From NCBI GenBank assembly GCA_944326815.1, contig CALVFI010000014.1, positions 62,001 to 126,000 on the forward strand: a DNA stretch of 64,000 nt, read 5' to 3'. Of the stretch, positions 8,366-18,159 are shown piece after piece; the stretch's first letter is position 1; each line of letters starts with the position of its first letter. A program made the position numbers and the translations under genes. The notes below the pieces were generated by a model that saw only the letters and a program-made list of their open reading frames with translations, did no database searches and was not told the DNA's origin. Source of the DNA: an uncultured Rikenellaceae bacterium (lineage in GTDB: Bacteria > Bacteroidota > Bacteroidia > Bacteroidales > Rikenellaceae).

Positions 8366-9283
8366 TTACCAATTTTTCGATAAAACAACGACGAGGAAGC
8401 TTATCGGAAAAATTTCGACGGCACAAAGGTACAAAATCCATTGCAAAATTGAAATATTTTGCTCAATAAACAACCTCCATGTCTGGTAAAGGAGCAGAAG
8501 GACGACTCCGATGATTTCTCCGCCCAGGATGTATCCGAGAGCAATTCCTGCCGATCCAGGGGTCAGCGCAAAGAGTAAAATAGTGGGAGCCAGCAGGAGT
8601 GTGGCGATCGAAAAAAGGAGCTGCTTAAGCTGAAGTAAGCGATTGGTAAAGTCGCTGGAGAGAGTCACATTTCCGCATAATTTCAATAGCCCATAATGGA
8701 ATAGAGCCACAAGGCAAGCAAGACACCACAGGATTATGCTTGCGCTATAAATGACACCGGGAGGAAGTGTTGCAGCTATTGCCTGACCCGCAAATAAATC
8801 GGCAAATCGTATGACTGTAATACTGCACAACAGTAATCCGCAGATGGTGGTCGTACGCAGAAACAGATCGAATAGATAACTCTGTTCGTCGAGTAATTTC
8901 TCGACGTAGAGTTTACTGCGGAATAAATTGAATAACGTGTGGAAATAGGGACGAAAGTAATATACCAACAAGCAGAGTCCAATAAAACAGCCCAAGACAA
9001 CCGATTTATAAAATAGATTGTTGGTGAGATAAAGGGCAGTATCAGAAAAAGTATCGACCTGTGAGATTTCAGGTAGCCGTTGTGATGCATTGCCGAATAT
9101 CTCGGCAGCAGATGATGCATGGGAAAGAGAGTCGGAGGTCGGAACGGTACGTGTCGCCCATATCAGCGGGTCGGTGAGCGAAGGGATTCCTGTGGCTCCA
9201 TATGTGACTGCTGATTGCGGTAACTGCAGGCTGTCGGTATAATTCGCGAGCATTGAGAGAGAATCCGTTGTCATGGTATTCAA
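8366..9283 (-). CDS. DUF4271 integral membrane protein
   Basis: 305 residues with a polar N-terminus of about 90 residues and then six or seven hydrophobic helices (about 93-112, 140-162, 172-200, 222-245, 250-270, 280-303). The DUF4271 family sits next to hemD-rnpA-yidD in many Bacteroidetes and has no established function. Same strand as hemD, 31 nt apart. Confidence 0.8.
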   Translation of the reverse strand: MNTMTTDSLSMLANYTDSLQLPQSAVTYGATGIPSLTDPLIWATRTVPTSDSLSHASSAAEIFGNASQRLPEISQVDTFSDTALYLTNNLFYKSVVLGCFIGLCLLVYYFRPYFHTLFNLFRSKLYVEKLLDEQSYLFDLFLRTTTICGLLLCSITVIRFADLFAGQAIAATLPPGVIYSASIILWCLACLVALFHYGLLKLCGNVTLSSDFTNRLLQLKQLLFSIATLLLAPTILLFALTPGSAGIALGYILGGEIIGVVLLLLYQTWRLFIEQNISILQWILYLCAVEIFPISFLVVVLSKNW

Positions 9284-9308
9284 AACTGAATGATATCCGA
9301 CTTTTTTC

Positions 9309-10484
9309 TCAATCGTATGATTTTTTGAGCGAAATGCGGATGGTACTCCCCTTACCTACCTCAGAATCGATGACTCCGATACGTCCTTTGTGGTAGGTCT
9401 CGATGATTCGTTTGCTCAATGACAATCCCAGACCCCAGCCGCGTGTCTTGGTGGTAAAGCCGGGCTCGAAGATACGCTTCCAGTTGGCTTTCGGAATACC
9501 TTTTCCTGTATCGGAAACATCGACATGCACCCAGTTTTCGTCCGACGAGATTTTGACATCGATCATCCCTTTGCCCTGCAAGGCATCCAGTGCATTCTTG
9601 AGCAGATTCTCGACCACCCACTCGAACAATGCGTTGTTGATTTTCGCCTGCACCGGGGCGATAGCCAATCCATTATAGTTGAGCGTTACGTTACGTGGAA
9701 TACGTGTTCGGAAATAGAGCACGCTATTACCCACCACTTCATTGATATTGGCTGTGGAGAGGATCGTCTCCGACCCGATTTTGGAAAAGCGGTCAACCAC
9801 CTTCATCAGTCGGGTGAGATCTTTGCTCATCTCGTCTACGGCCGTTTGATCCACAGGCTGAGTACGCAGATACTCAATCCAACCTAATAACGAAGAGGTC
9901 GGCGTACCGAGTTGGTGTGCCGTCTCCTTAGCCAGTCCGATCCAGACCCGATTCTGTTCGTTCTGTTTCGAGGAGCGGAACGTAATGTAGCCGAAAGCAA
10001 TGAAAATGAAAATGACAAGCAGCTGAATCAGCGGAAAATAGACGAGCATCTTGAGCAACTGGGATTCACCATAAAACAGATAATAGGTGTCGTTGCTGAA
10101 TGGGGTCCGGATTTCGATCGGTTTGTTTGTCGAAGATAGCTTGTCCAGTTCCTCCCGCAAGAGATCTGGATGGGAGAGAATCTTGTCCGGGATTTGGGCC
10201 GCGGCGATTTTATTCAGATTGCCGTCTGTGATGATGAAGGGAATGTTGTTGTTTCGGTTGAAGATGATATGCTCTACGAGCGGATCGTGGACATTCATCT
10301 CTCCGGCCCGTTCCATGGCATAGGACCAGAGGGTTACTTCGTGTTGCTCCTTGTCGCGCAGTAGTCTGGCCATATGGTTGGTGAACAACAGCGAGGTCGT
10401 TCCGATTGCCAAGCCGAGTACGATGATGATGACCCTGCGCTGGAATGTGAATTTCGATTGTCCGAAACGAAATTTGATCTTCAT
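9309..10484 (-). CDS. Membrane sensor histidine kinase
   Basis: 391 residues: helix at about 18-38, extracytoplasmic sensor segment to about 143, second helix at about 145-168, then the kinase core. The H-box is KETAHQLGTPTSSLLGW with the likely phospho-acceptor His190. The ATPase domain shows ENLLKNALDAL (N box), DTGKGIPK (G1) and GWGLGLSLSKRII (G2). No partner response regulator is adjacent, so it is an orphan here. It is 3 nt downstream of the S41 protease gene and shares its transcript. Confidence 0.93.
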   Translation of the reverse strand: MKIKFRFGQSKFTFQRRVIIIVLGLAIGTTSLLFTNHMARLLRDKEQHEVTLWSYAMERAGEMNVHDPLVEHIIFNRNNNIPFIITDGNLNKIAAAQIPDKILSHPDLLREELDKLSSTNKPIEIRTPFSNDTYYLFYGESQLLKMLVYFPLIQLLVIFIFIAFGYITFRSSKQNEQNRVWIGLAKETAHQLGTPTSSLLGWIEYLRTQPVDQTAVDEMSKDLTRLMKVVDRFSKIGSETILSTANINEVVGNSVLYFRTRIPRNVTLNYNGLAIAPVQAKINNALFEWVVENLLKNALDALQGKGMIDVKISSDENWVHVDVSDTGKGIPKANWKRIFEPGFTTKTRGWGLGLSLSKRIIETYHKGRIGVIDSEVGKGSTIRISLKKSYD

Positions 10485-10487
10485 GGT

Positions 10488-12161
10488 TTATTTGCGATCA
10501 GTGTCCTGCGATGAAATGATCTGTTGGTAGCGGGCCTTGTCTCCCAGCAGTTTGACGGCTTCGGCCACCTCTTGGTCCTGCTGCAACTTGTGGGCTGTGA
10601 CGCCTTGCTGATAGTGGTAACGAAGGATGATATTATCCTCGATCAGCCGACTTAATTCATCGCGATAGAGTTTCAGATTGCTCTCTTTATCGTCCTGCAA
10701 CCCTTTTTCGATCTCTTTCAGTTGAGTGTCGATTCGGTCGATGTAACGTTCCCGCATAGCTTTTTCACGAAGAGTCTGTAGGGCTGCTTTCGTGTCGGAT
10801 TCAAAGTCCACATCTTTGTCGGCCATGAAATCGACAAATTCGGCATATCCTGCGTCGTCCAGTTGGAAGTTATAAACATCGACAGGCTCTGGATGTCGTT
10901 TGCAATACTGGTCGCCGAAATCGTCGATATAGCCCTTGGCATAGGTGATTAACGCAAAGCGGCTGGCATACTCGGCCGGGAGTTTGACGTCAGGCATGAT
11001 GCCTCCGCCGTCGTAGACCTTGCGTCCGTTGCGGGTAGTGAATTCACGAATCAACGAATCGGGAACGAATGAGACACTGCCGTCCTCGTTGCGGTGAGCA
11101 TAGTCGATGGCCTGGATGCAGCGCCCGCTGGGGATGTAATATTTCGCAGTTGTGATCTTTAGGTAGGAGTTATAGCCCACCGGGCGCGTCGACTGTACCA
11201 ACCCCTTCCCGAAAGTGCGCTGACCGAGAAGCACCGCCCGGTCGAGATCCTGCAACGAGCCGGAGACAATCTCTGCCGCAGAGGCCGAGCCGCTGTTGGT
11301 CAGTACGACGATTGGCAGTTCCGTATCTACAGGGGCGGTCTCGGTCCGGAATGTGGCGTCCATCTCTTTTCGTTTCCCTTTCATACTGACCACCTCCGTG
11401 CCTTTGGGAACGAACAGCGAAAGGATCTTCACGGCCTCCTGAAGAATACCGCCTCCATTGTCCCGGTAATCGAGAATCAACCCTTTCAGCTTTCCCTCTT
11501 TTTTCAGTTCCATGAGGGCACGACGCATATCCGTGCTGCAATCTTCGGTGAAGTCGCTGTGTTGGATATAGCCGATGCTGTCGTTGACGAAGCCATAATA
11601 AGGGACACCCGAGATGACGATGCGTTCGCGTTTGAGCGTCACATCCTCCAGTTGGCCGGTAAAGAATTTCTCCACTTTGAGCCGGACGTTGGTGCCAGGG
11701 TCACCTTTGAGCAGCAGGCTGACCGTATCGGGAGTATAACCTTTAGCGCTCTTGCCGTTGATCTCGACAATCTTGTCGCCGATCTGTAGGCCTGCGCGGT
11801 CGGCCGGGAAGCCCTTGTAAGGTTGTGCGATCAAGACGTAATCGCCCTTCTTGCGGATGAGCGACCCGATACCCCCGTATTTACCCGTAGTCATGATCTC
11901 GAAGTTGTCCATCTCTTTCTCCGGAATGTATTCCGTATAGGGGTCGAGATTGAGGGTCATTCCCGCAGCGGCATTTTGCAGCAATTCGTCGGGATCTACC
12001 TTGTCCACGTAAAAGAGGTTGATGTCGCGGAACAAGTTGAGCAGAATCTCGGCATTACGTCCGATGGGGAAATCGGGATTTTTGGCCGCCACGAAGAAGA
12101 GGGAGGCAACGGCGCAGAGCAGCGTGACAAGCGCGTATTTTTTCTTTCTTGCAGTGTTCAT
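10488..12161 (-). CDS. C-terminal processing peptidase, S41 family
   Basis: 557-residue exported or membrane-anchored protease (hydrophobic segment at about 9-26). A PDZ domain at about 90-170 (GGIGSLI, GLQIGDKIVEING) precedes the S41 catalytic core, with the nucleophile in NSGSASAAE at about residues 289-297 and the general-base Lys in TFGKG at about 319. It would degrade periplasmic proteins from their C-termini. A long helical C-terminal region follows. The linked histidine kinase might respond to envelope stress; that is inference. Confidence 0.93.
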   Translation of the reverse strand: MNTARKKKYALVTLLCAVASLFFVAAKNPDFPIGRNAEILLNLFRDINLFYVDKVDPDELLQNAAAGMTLNLDPYTEYIPEKEMDNFEIMTTGKYGGIGSLIRKKGDYVLIAQPYKGFPADRAGLQIGDKIVEINGKSAKGYTPDTVSLLLKGDPGTNVRLKVEKFFTGQLEDVTLKRERIVISGVPYYGFVNDSIGYIQHSDFTEDCSTDMRRALMELKKEGKLKGLILDYRDNGGGILQEAVKILSLFVPKGTEVVSMKGKRKEMDATFRTETAPVDTELPIVVLTNSGSASAAEIVSGSLQDLDRAVLLGQRTFGKGLVQSTRPVGYNSYLKITTAKYYIPSGRCIQAIDYAHRNEDGSVSFVPDSLIREFTTRNGRKVYDGGGIMPDVKLPAEYASRFALITYAKGYIDDFGDQYCKRHPEPVDVYNFQLDDAGYAEFVDFMADKDVDFESDTKAALQTLREKAMRERYIDRIDTQLKEIEKGLQDDKESNLKLYRDELSRLIEDNIILRYHYQQGVTAHKLQQDQEVAEAVKLLGDKARYQQIISSQDTDRK

Positions 12162-12169
12162 TTCCGTAA

Positions 12170-12631
12170 TTATCGTCCTAAAAATGCGTTCAGTCTCGGT
12201 TCGATTCGATAAAGTTCCTTTTTCAGCCCTTCGAGGGTGATGAAACGTCCGTCGCTTGTGATGGTGATGGCATCGTCGTATTGAAGCAGGAGTCTTTTGA
12301 TCGGTTTGGCAGCCCGGAATACCATGCAGGCGTCACTCTCCTTTGTCGGAATATATCCATAACTGGCAAAGGCATTGACGAGTGCCTCCCGGTCGGCCTT
12401 CAGATCGGCTCGAAGATCGATCCGCGTAAAGGAGAGTCTCGGATAGATGGCGGCCAGAGCCAGCAGCAACCCTACGAGGATCAGGCCTCGCCGGGAGAGG
12501 AACAACGCCTCCAGTAGTTGTCCGCTTTTGACGTTGAGCGTATTGGTCAGGGACATCAGCGCAAAAACCACGCTCAAGATGATGATCATGCGCAGCAGGT
12601 ATCGCGCCGAACGTATCAGGTAGATTTTCAT
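12170..12631 (-). CDS. Small membrane protein of unknown function
   Basis: Starting at MKIYLIRSARYLL (ATG at 12631) gives 153 residues; an earlier in-frame ATG at 12667 would add 12 polar residues that look non-coding. Two hydrophobic helices (about 12-30 and 45-65) are followed by a soluble domain of about 85 residues. No family recognised. It sits 8 nt upstream of the S41 protease gene, so it probably belongs to the same operon. Confidence 0.65.
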   Translation of the reverse strand: MKIYLIRSARYLLRMIIILSVVFALMSLTNTLNVKSGQLLEALFLSRRGLILVGLLLALAAIYPRLSFTRIDLRADLKADREALVNAFASYGYIPTKESDACMVFRAAKPIKRLLLQYDDAITITSDGRFITLEGLKKELYRIEPRLNAFLGR

Positions 12632-12881
12632 GTGTCTATGTTTAGATTCGTTTGTGCATTGTTTCAAGTTGTCTGTAACTTTTGCCAGGCTCCATCACCC
12701 CCCCTCCGCATTGAACTTTGTCATACTATCAGGATAAACGGTATCGAGGCGTAAATCCGTATCTATCCCGTGAGAAATCTTTCATATGGATGCGGCCGGA
12801 TTCCGGAATGATCAGTTAAAACCCGATTTGTCGTGGTAGTTTTTCCTGAATTCAGCTGTAAAGATACGAATTTTTCGACGT

Positions 12882-13760
12882 TTATTCCACGGCCCGGCCC
12901 TCCGATATGGATTTTATCGCTTCGGCCACCCGTTCCATGAGCCATTTCGGGGTAGAAGTGGCTCCGCAGATTCCAACGTGTTGCGCCTGTTGGAACCACT
13001 CCGGACGAAGTTCCTCCTCCTCTTCGATGCAGTAGCAACGGGGATTGGCACTGCGGCATACTTCGAAGAGAACCTTGCCGTTGGAACTTTTGCGGCCACA
13101 GACAAAGATAACCACGTCGAAACGTGCGGCAAATTCACGCAGATGAGGCTCTCGATTGGCCACCTGACGGCAGATGGTATCGTGGACCGATACGGTGGAG
13201 GGGTCCGCGGCCCGACGCAGAATCTCCTGTTTGATGAGCTCGAACAGTGTAAGGCTTTGAGTCGTTTGCGACAGCAGGTAGATGGGCCGTGAAAAATCGA
13301 GCAGCTCGAGATCTTCCATCCCCTCGATGACGATCGCGTCGCCTCCGACCTGTCCGGTAAGGCCGACCACCTCGGCGTGCCCGCGTTTGCCGAGAATCAC
13401 GACCTGGCCCTGCACGGGCTGCATCTGTTTGTAGGCATCGATCACTCGTTTCTGGAGTTTGGCAACTACCGGACAAGTGGCATCGATCAGTCGGAGATGG
13501 TTGAGTTGCGCCTGACGATAGGTAGCAGGAGGCTCTCCGTGAGCTCGAATCAATACCGTAGCGTTGCGAAGATTGTGGAGCGCTTCGTGGCGGATGGTCT
13601 GCAAACCGAGGCTTTCGAGCCGCTGCATCTCGATACGGTTATGGACGATATCTCCCAGCGAATAGACCTCTTCGCCTTGGGAGAGAGATGTCTCGGCTTT
13701 CGAAATGGCAGTCACTACGCCGAAGCAGAAGCCCGATTTGTCGTCGATTTCGATTTGCAT
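12882..13760 (-). CDS. ispH: 4-hydroxy-3-methylbut-2-enyl diphosphate reductase
   Basis: Final MEP-pathway enzyme, making IPP and DMAPP, with a [4Fe-4S] cluster. 292 residues. Cluster cysteines are in GFCFGV (Cys12), DATCPVV and DTICRQV. Substrate-binding His residues lie in VHNRIE, RAHGEPP and RGHAEVVG. The C-terminal ICGATSTP matches the family. Pairs functionally with ispG at 45668. Followed upstream by cmk (37 nt), as in many bacteria. Confidence 0.96.
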   Translation of the reverse strand: MQIEIDDKSGFCFGVVTAISKAETSLSQGEEVYSLGDIVHNRIEMQRLESLGLQTIRHEALHNLRNATVLIRAHGEPPATYRQAQLNHLRLIDATCPVVAKLQKRVIDAYKQMQPVQGQVVILGKRGHAEVVGLTGQVGGDAIVIEGMEDLELLDFSRPIYLLSQTTQSLTLFELIKQEILRRAADPSTVSVHDTICRQVANREPHLREFAARFDVVIFVCGRKSSNGKVLFEVCRSANPRCYCIEEEEELRPEWFQQAQHVGICGATSTPKWLMERVAEAIKSISEGRAVE

Positions 13761-13797
13761 GGTCGGTGATGTCTGAAAGTCCGGATAGAAATAGGGA

Positions 13798-14505
13798 TCA
13801 GCCGATCAGCGGACGGAGTTTCTCTGCGATCCACTCCATCTGGTCCTGAACGGTCATGTGGCTGTTGTCGAGCACGACAGCATCGTCCGCCTTGCGTAAT
13901 GGTGAGATGGCGCGGTTCTGATCGGCAATATCCCGGTTGCGGATATTCTCTTCGATCTCTTGCAGCGAGACCTCCTGACCTTTGGCGCGGAGTTCGTCGT
14001 AACGCCGTTGTGCCCGTACGGCCGGATCGGCGGTCATGAAAATCTTGAGCTCGGCATCCGGAAAGACAACGGTGCCGATGTCGCGGCCGTCCATGACAAT
14101 GCCCTTGCTACGCCCCATCTCCTGTTGCATGGCGACCAGTTTCCGCCGTACCTCGGCAATGCTGCTTACCGCACTGACACAGTTGCTCACTTCGATCGTG
14201 CGAATCTTTCCCTCTACGCGCTCGCCGTTCACATAAATGTCGCTGGCTCCCCGTTCCGGGTTGAAACGGAAAGCGATGTGGATGTCGCCGAGCATGGCGA
14301 TGAGCTTGTCTGCATCGAGAATGCCGTTGCGGATCGCTCCGTGCTCCAGTGCGTAGAGCGTCACGGCACGGTACATGGCCCCGGTATCGATAAAGATGTA
14401 GCCGAGGCGTGCGGCAATCTCCCGAGCAAAGGTGCTCTTGCCGCAGGAGGAGAAACCGTCCACTGCGATGGTAATCTTTTTGCGGTTTTTATTTGATGAT
14501 TCCAT
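13798..14505 (-). CDS. cmk: Cytidylate kinase
   Basis: Phosphorylates CMP/dCMP in the cytosol. 235 residues with a P-loop GFSSCGKSTFA at about 18-28, IDTGAMYRAVTLYAL and MDGRDIGTVVFPDAELKIF, all diagnostic. The start overlaps the 3' end of the LysE-type gene by 17 nt, suggesting coupling. Confidence 0.96.
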   Translation of the reverse strand: MESSNKNRKKITIAVDGFSSCGKSTFAREIAARLGYIFIDTGAMYRAVTLYALEHGAIRNGILDADKLIAMLGDIHIAFRFNPERGASDIYVNGERVEGKIRTIEVSNCVSAVSSIAEVRRKLVAMQQEMGRSKGIVMDGRDIGTVVFPDAELKIFMTADPAVRAQRRYDELRAKGQEVSLQEIEENIRNRDIADQNRAISPLRKADDAVVLDNSHMTVQDQMEWIAEKLRPLIG

Positions 14506-15139
14506 TGATGGGGGTATTTACAAACATGAGTAGGACCGTCGCTGCACCGAGCAGTACGATGATGGCTCCCGAGATACGGTTGATCCATAACAGATGGCGC
14601 GGCCGGAACTTTTTACGGAAAAGATTGACAATGAACGTAAGCAGAAACCACCATAACGTGGCCCCGCAAAAGACACCGGCAATCATAAATGTGCCCCGGA
14701 AAAGTCCTATGGTATGAATGCTGACTCCGAAAGCGGCAAAAAGCGCTACGAAGATGAGTATGAAGGCCGGATTGGCCAGCGTAAGAAAAAAAACCGAGAT
14801 GTAATCCTGCCAGAGGTTGGTTTTGCCGGCCCGGTTGCGGCGGATCTGCACGACGGGATTGCTCAGGAATATGTTGACGCCGACAATCACCACGCAGAGC
14901 CCGCCGATCACCTTGATCAGCGTCATGTTGTGTTCGATGAACGACATGACTACGGCCAGCGAAAAGAAGGCTACGGCCGAAAAGATCGTATCGGCGCTCG
15001 CCGCACCCAGCCCCGAGATGAATCCTGCTTTATGGTTACGGCTCAGGGTGCGCTGAATGCACAACACACCGATGGGCCCCAGTGGAATGGAGGCCATCAG
15101 TCCGATGAGTATGCCGCGAGCGAAGATGCTGAACCACAT
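14489..15139 (-). CDS. LysE/RhtB-family amino-acid exporter
   Basis: 216 residues when started at MWFSIFARG (ATG at 15139). A longer frame to 15202 would add residues overlapping the lnt promoter and is not favoured. Six hydrophobic helices and the LysE N-terminal signature GLMASIPLGPIGVLCIQRTL support export of an amino acid or related solute; the substrate is unknown. First gene of the LysE-cmk-ispH run. Confidence 0.85.
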   Translation of the reverse strand: MWFSIFARGILIGLMASIPLGPIGVLCIQRTLSRNHKAGFISGLGAASADTIFSAVAFFSLAVVMSFIEHNMTLIKVIGGLCVVIVGVNIFLSNPVVQIRRNRAGKTNLWQDYISVFFLTLANPAFILIFVALFAAFGVSIHTIGLFRGTFMIAGVFCGATLWWFLLTFIVNLFRKKFRPRHLLWINRISGAIIVLLGAATVLLMFVNTPINGIIK

Positions 15140-15214
15140 AAGGCGAAATATGTGAAATTGCAGAACGCAAAAATAATAAATATAATCTATCTTTGCAGAC
15201 AAAACCTTCCAAAA

Positions 15215-16798
15215 ATGAGAAACGCCCTATTGTTGTCTCTCGCGAGTGCCGTGCTGCTGAGCGCAGGATGGTTGGGTATGAGCGGCTTGCCCTTGTTGGT
15301 CGCGCTGGTCCCCTTGCTGGTGTTGAGTGGACGGTACGACGCAAGCCGTCGTGCTTTCTGGAAAATGGCTGGGTGGACTGCATTAGCTTTGGGCTTATGG
15401 AGTGGTGCCACTACGTGGTGGATTTGGTATGCGGCGCCTATCGGAGCGATCCTTTCGGTGCTGATTACTGTTGTTCTCTTTGGCGGAATGTTCATGCTCT
15501 ATCATTATGTGGACAAACGGGCAACCAAAGCTCTTTCGTATACATTGCTGATTGCCGGCTGGATTGCGTGCGAGTATCTGTATACGGTGGGAGAGGTCTC
15601 CTTTCCGTGGCTGACGTTGGGCAACGGATTTGCCAATGATGTGAAAGCCGTGCAGTGGTATGACGCAACGGGTGTCTTCGGGGGATCGCTCTGGGTGTTG
15701 CTTTGCAATGTACTGGTCTACCGGGCGGTTGTCGCACGACGTGCGACAACGTGGATCGCTCCGGCGTTGGTGGCAGCCCTCCCGCTGATCTTCTCTTTGG
15801 TGCGCTATTACAACTATGAAGAAGATGGGAAAGAGTTGCGGATAGAGATCGTACAACCCAATGTAGATCCTTATGGGGAGAAATTTACCGGAAATCCTTC
15901 CGATCAGACCGGGCGACTGATCGCCCTGGCTGAGCAGGCTCCGGCGGAGGTGGATTATATCGTGATGCCCGAGACGGCGGTTAACGATTATTTGTGGGAG
16001 GGGGAGTTTGAGTATAGTGCGAGTCTGCGGCGGCTGCAGCAGATGGTCCGGGAGCGCTACCCCGAAGCACAGGTGGTCGTGGGGGCAACCACTTTCCGAC
16101 GTTATGGTCCGGGAGAGGCTGTTTCGCCGACTGCGCGGACACGGCCTGATATCGATTATTTCTTCGACGTTTACAATAGTGCGTTGGCTGTGGATTCTTC
16201 GTCGACTGCCGATGTACGCCATAAATCAATGCTCGTGGTAGGTGTCGAGAAGATTCCCTACTACGGTTTGTTCAAACATCTGGAGTTTTTGATTGTGGAT
16301 CTGGGCGGTATTACGGGACAACTCGGAACGGACTCCGTTTGTCGTGTATTCCGGCATCCGGCTGGTGCAGCCTCGGGAACGGGGTCGGGCGCGGCAATTT
16401 GTTACGAATCGGTTTACGGCAGCTATTTTTCACAATTTGCTCGCGGCGGAGCACAGGTGATGTTCGTCATTACGAACGACGGCTGGTGGCGTGACACACC
16501 AGGGTATCGGCAACATTTTTCCTTCTCGCGTCTGCGGGCCATCGAGAGCCGTCGCAGCATCGCCCGCAGCGCCAATACAGGTATTTCGGGCTTTATCAAC
16601 CAGCGTGGCGACGTGCTTCAACAATTGGGCTGGGACGAACTCGGGGTATTGAACGGAACCTTGAAAACCAACGACCATATTACGTTTTATGCACTTTATG
16701 GAGATTATATCGGTCGGCTTTGCTCGTATGTATTCGGACTCTGTCTGCTCTATTTTGTGGCATACCGGGTACGCCGCCGCAGCCATTTAGTGGATTGA
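15215..16798 (+). CDS. lnt: Apolipoprotein N-acyltransferase
   Basis: N-acylates the lipoprotein Cys at the inner membrane. 527 residues: a multi-helix N-terminal membrane domain (about 5-205), then a nitrilase domain with the triad Glu in MPETAVND, Lys in KSMLVVGVE and Cys in AICYESVYG. The start at MRNALLLSL is chosen because the frame remains open 500 bases further upstream only as antisense to the LysE-type gene. A -7 element TATCTTTG is at 15188-15195. Confidence 0.94.
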   Translation: MRNALLLSLASAVLLSAGWLGMSGLPLLVALVPLLVLSGRYDASRRAFWKMAGWTALALGLWSGATTWWIWYAAPIGAILSVLITVVLFGGMFMLYHYVDKRATKALSYTLLIAGWIACEYLYTVGEVSFPWLTLGNGFANDVKAVQWYDATGVFGGSLWVLLCNVLVYRAVVARRATTWIAPALVAALPLIFSLVRYYNYEEDGKELRIEIVQPNVDPYGEKFTGNPSDQTGRLIALAEQAPAEVDYIVMPETAVNDYLWEGEFEYSASLRRLQQMVRERYPEAQVVVGATTFRRYGPGEAVSPTARTRPDIDYFFDVYNSALAVDSSSTADVRHKSMLVVGVEKIPYYGLFKHLEFLIVDLGGITGQLGTDSVCRVFRHPAGAASGTGSGAAICYESVYGSYFSQFARGGAQVMFVITNDGWWRDTPGYRQHFSFSRLRAIESRRSIARSANTGISGFINQRGDVLQQLGWDELGVLNGTLKTNDHITFYALYGDYIGRLCSYVFGLCLLYFVAYRVRRRSHLVD

Positions 16799-16808
16799 TT
16801 GCTCGGAT

Positions 16809-18095
16809 ATGAACTACGCAGAGACACTCGAATTTCTTTTTTCATCGCTGCCCGATTTTCAGAATGAGGGCAGTTCTGCCTATAAGCCCGGACTTGATCG
16901 GACATTAGCCTTCAACCGTTATCTGGGAAATCCGGACGAGAATTTTTTTGTCGTACATGTTGCCGGGACGAATGGCAAGGGTTCCGTAGCACACATCATC
17001 GCATCGGTTCTGCAGCAGGCAGGTTTTTGTGTGGGGTTATACACCTCTCCCCATTTGAAAGACTTCCGGGAGCGGATTCGGGTAAACGGCGTCCCCATAT
17101 CGGAGCTGGAGGTGATTCGATTCACGGAGAGGCACCGTCAACGCATGACCTCCCTGGGACTCTCCTTCTTCGAAATGACGACAGGGATGGCATTCGACCA
17201 TTTTGCACGGCATGAGGTGGAGGTTGCCGTTATCGAGACAGGGCTCGGAGGGCGGCTCGACTCGACCAACATCGTGCATCCGTTGTTGAGTATTATTACG
17301 AACATCGGCATGGATCATATGGCCCTATTGGGGGATACTTTGGCGAAAATCGCTTCGGAAAAGGCGGGAATCATCAAGCCCGGGGTGCCGGCAGTCATCG
17401 GAGAGAGCGGCGCCGAAAGCGATCCGGTATTTGAAGCTAAAGCGATCGAGACAGGCTCGAAATTGATCTTTGCCGACCGTCAGTATCGTTGTCTGGGAGC
17501 AGAACCGGCCAGCGTAGGGCAGATTCTTCACGTGGAGCGGGTGAACGATGGCCGGCGTTTCGATATCGAGTTGGATCTCTTGGGGGATTATCAGCAGAAG
17601 AACATTCTGACAGCCGTGGCGGCGTTGGACTATCTCGATAAACGTACCCGTATCAGCATCAGCAAACGGGCGTTCTACAGCGGATGCCGGACGGCGGCGG
17701 CTTCGACGGGTCTCAGAGGCCGATGGGAGGTGCTCGGACACAGGCCTCTGGTCGTATGCGACACAGGGCATAATGCCCACGGATTGCGGTTTGTGACAGC
17801 TCAAATCGCCCGGCAACGGTATGAGAAATTGTATATGGTGCTGGGAGTGGTAAATGATAAGGATCTCTCAGCGATTTTATCCCTTTTGCCCCGTACGGCT
17901 TATTACATTTTTACGCAGGCATCGGTGCATCGCGCACTGCCGGCAGAGGAGTTGGCGGCTCAGGCAGAACGATTCGGCCTGCAGGGCGAAACGGTTCCGG
18001 GTGTGCCTGCTGCAGTAGCCCGAGCCCGGGAACTGGCTGGTTCGGATGATATGATATTTATCGGTGGAAGTACTTTTACTGTGGCGGATATTTAG
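16809..18095 (+). CDS. folC: Folylpolyglutamate synthase/dihydrofolate synthase
   Basis: Adds glutamate to dihydropteroate and to reduced folates. 428 residues with the Mur-ligase P-loop GTNGKGSVAHI, TSPHLKDFRERI, and ETGLGGRLDSTNI, all typical. The C-terminal domain contains CDTGHNAHG. Ten nt downstream of lnt, same operon. Confidence 0.95.
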   Translation: MNYAETLEFLFSSLPDFQNEGSSAYKPGLDRTLAFNRYLGNPDENFFVVHVAGTNGKGSVAHIIASVLQQAGFCVGLYTSPHLKDFRERIRVNGVPISELEVIRFTERHRQRMTSLGLSFFEMTTGMAFDHFARHEVEVAVIETGLGGRLDSTNIVHPLLSIITNIGMDHMALLGDTLAKIASEKAGIIKPGVPAVIGESGAESDPVFEAKAIETGSKLIFADRQYRCLGAEPASVGQILHVERVNDGRRFDIELDLLGDYQQKNILTAVAALDYLDKRTRISISKRAFYSGCRTAAASTGLRGRWEVLGHRPLVVCDTGHNAHGLRFVTAQIARQRYEKLYMVLGVVNDKDLSAILSLLPRTAYYIFTQASVHRALPAEELAAQAERFGLQGETVPGVPAAVARARELAGSDDMIFIGGSTFTVADI

Positions 18096-18108
18096 CTGTT
18101 GGTTCTCT

Positions 18109-18140
18109 TTTGGGGGATTGATTGAAAACGTCTATCTTTG
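18109..18140 (+). promoter_or_regulatory. Bacteroidetes-type promoter of the outer-membrane barrel gene
   Basis: TTTG at 18109-18112, 20 nt, TATCTTTG at 18133-18140: exact match to the phylum consensus, 20 nt before the start codon of the barrel gene. Confidence 0.75.
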
Positions 18141-18159
18141 TAGTTAGAACGTTCATCCG

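Noticed and set aside
14714-15214. Upstream extension of the lnt frame
   Set aside because: This part is antisense to the LysE-type gene and rich in charged residues; the hydrophobic Lnt N-terminus begins at 15215, after a -7 element.
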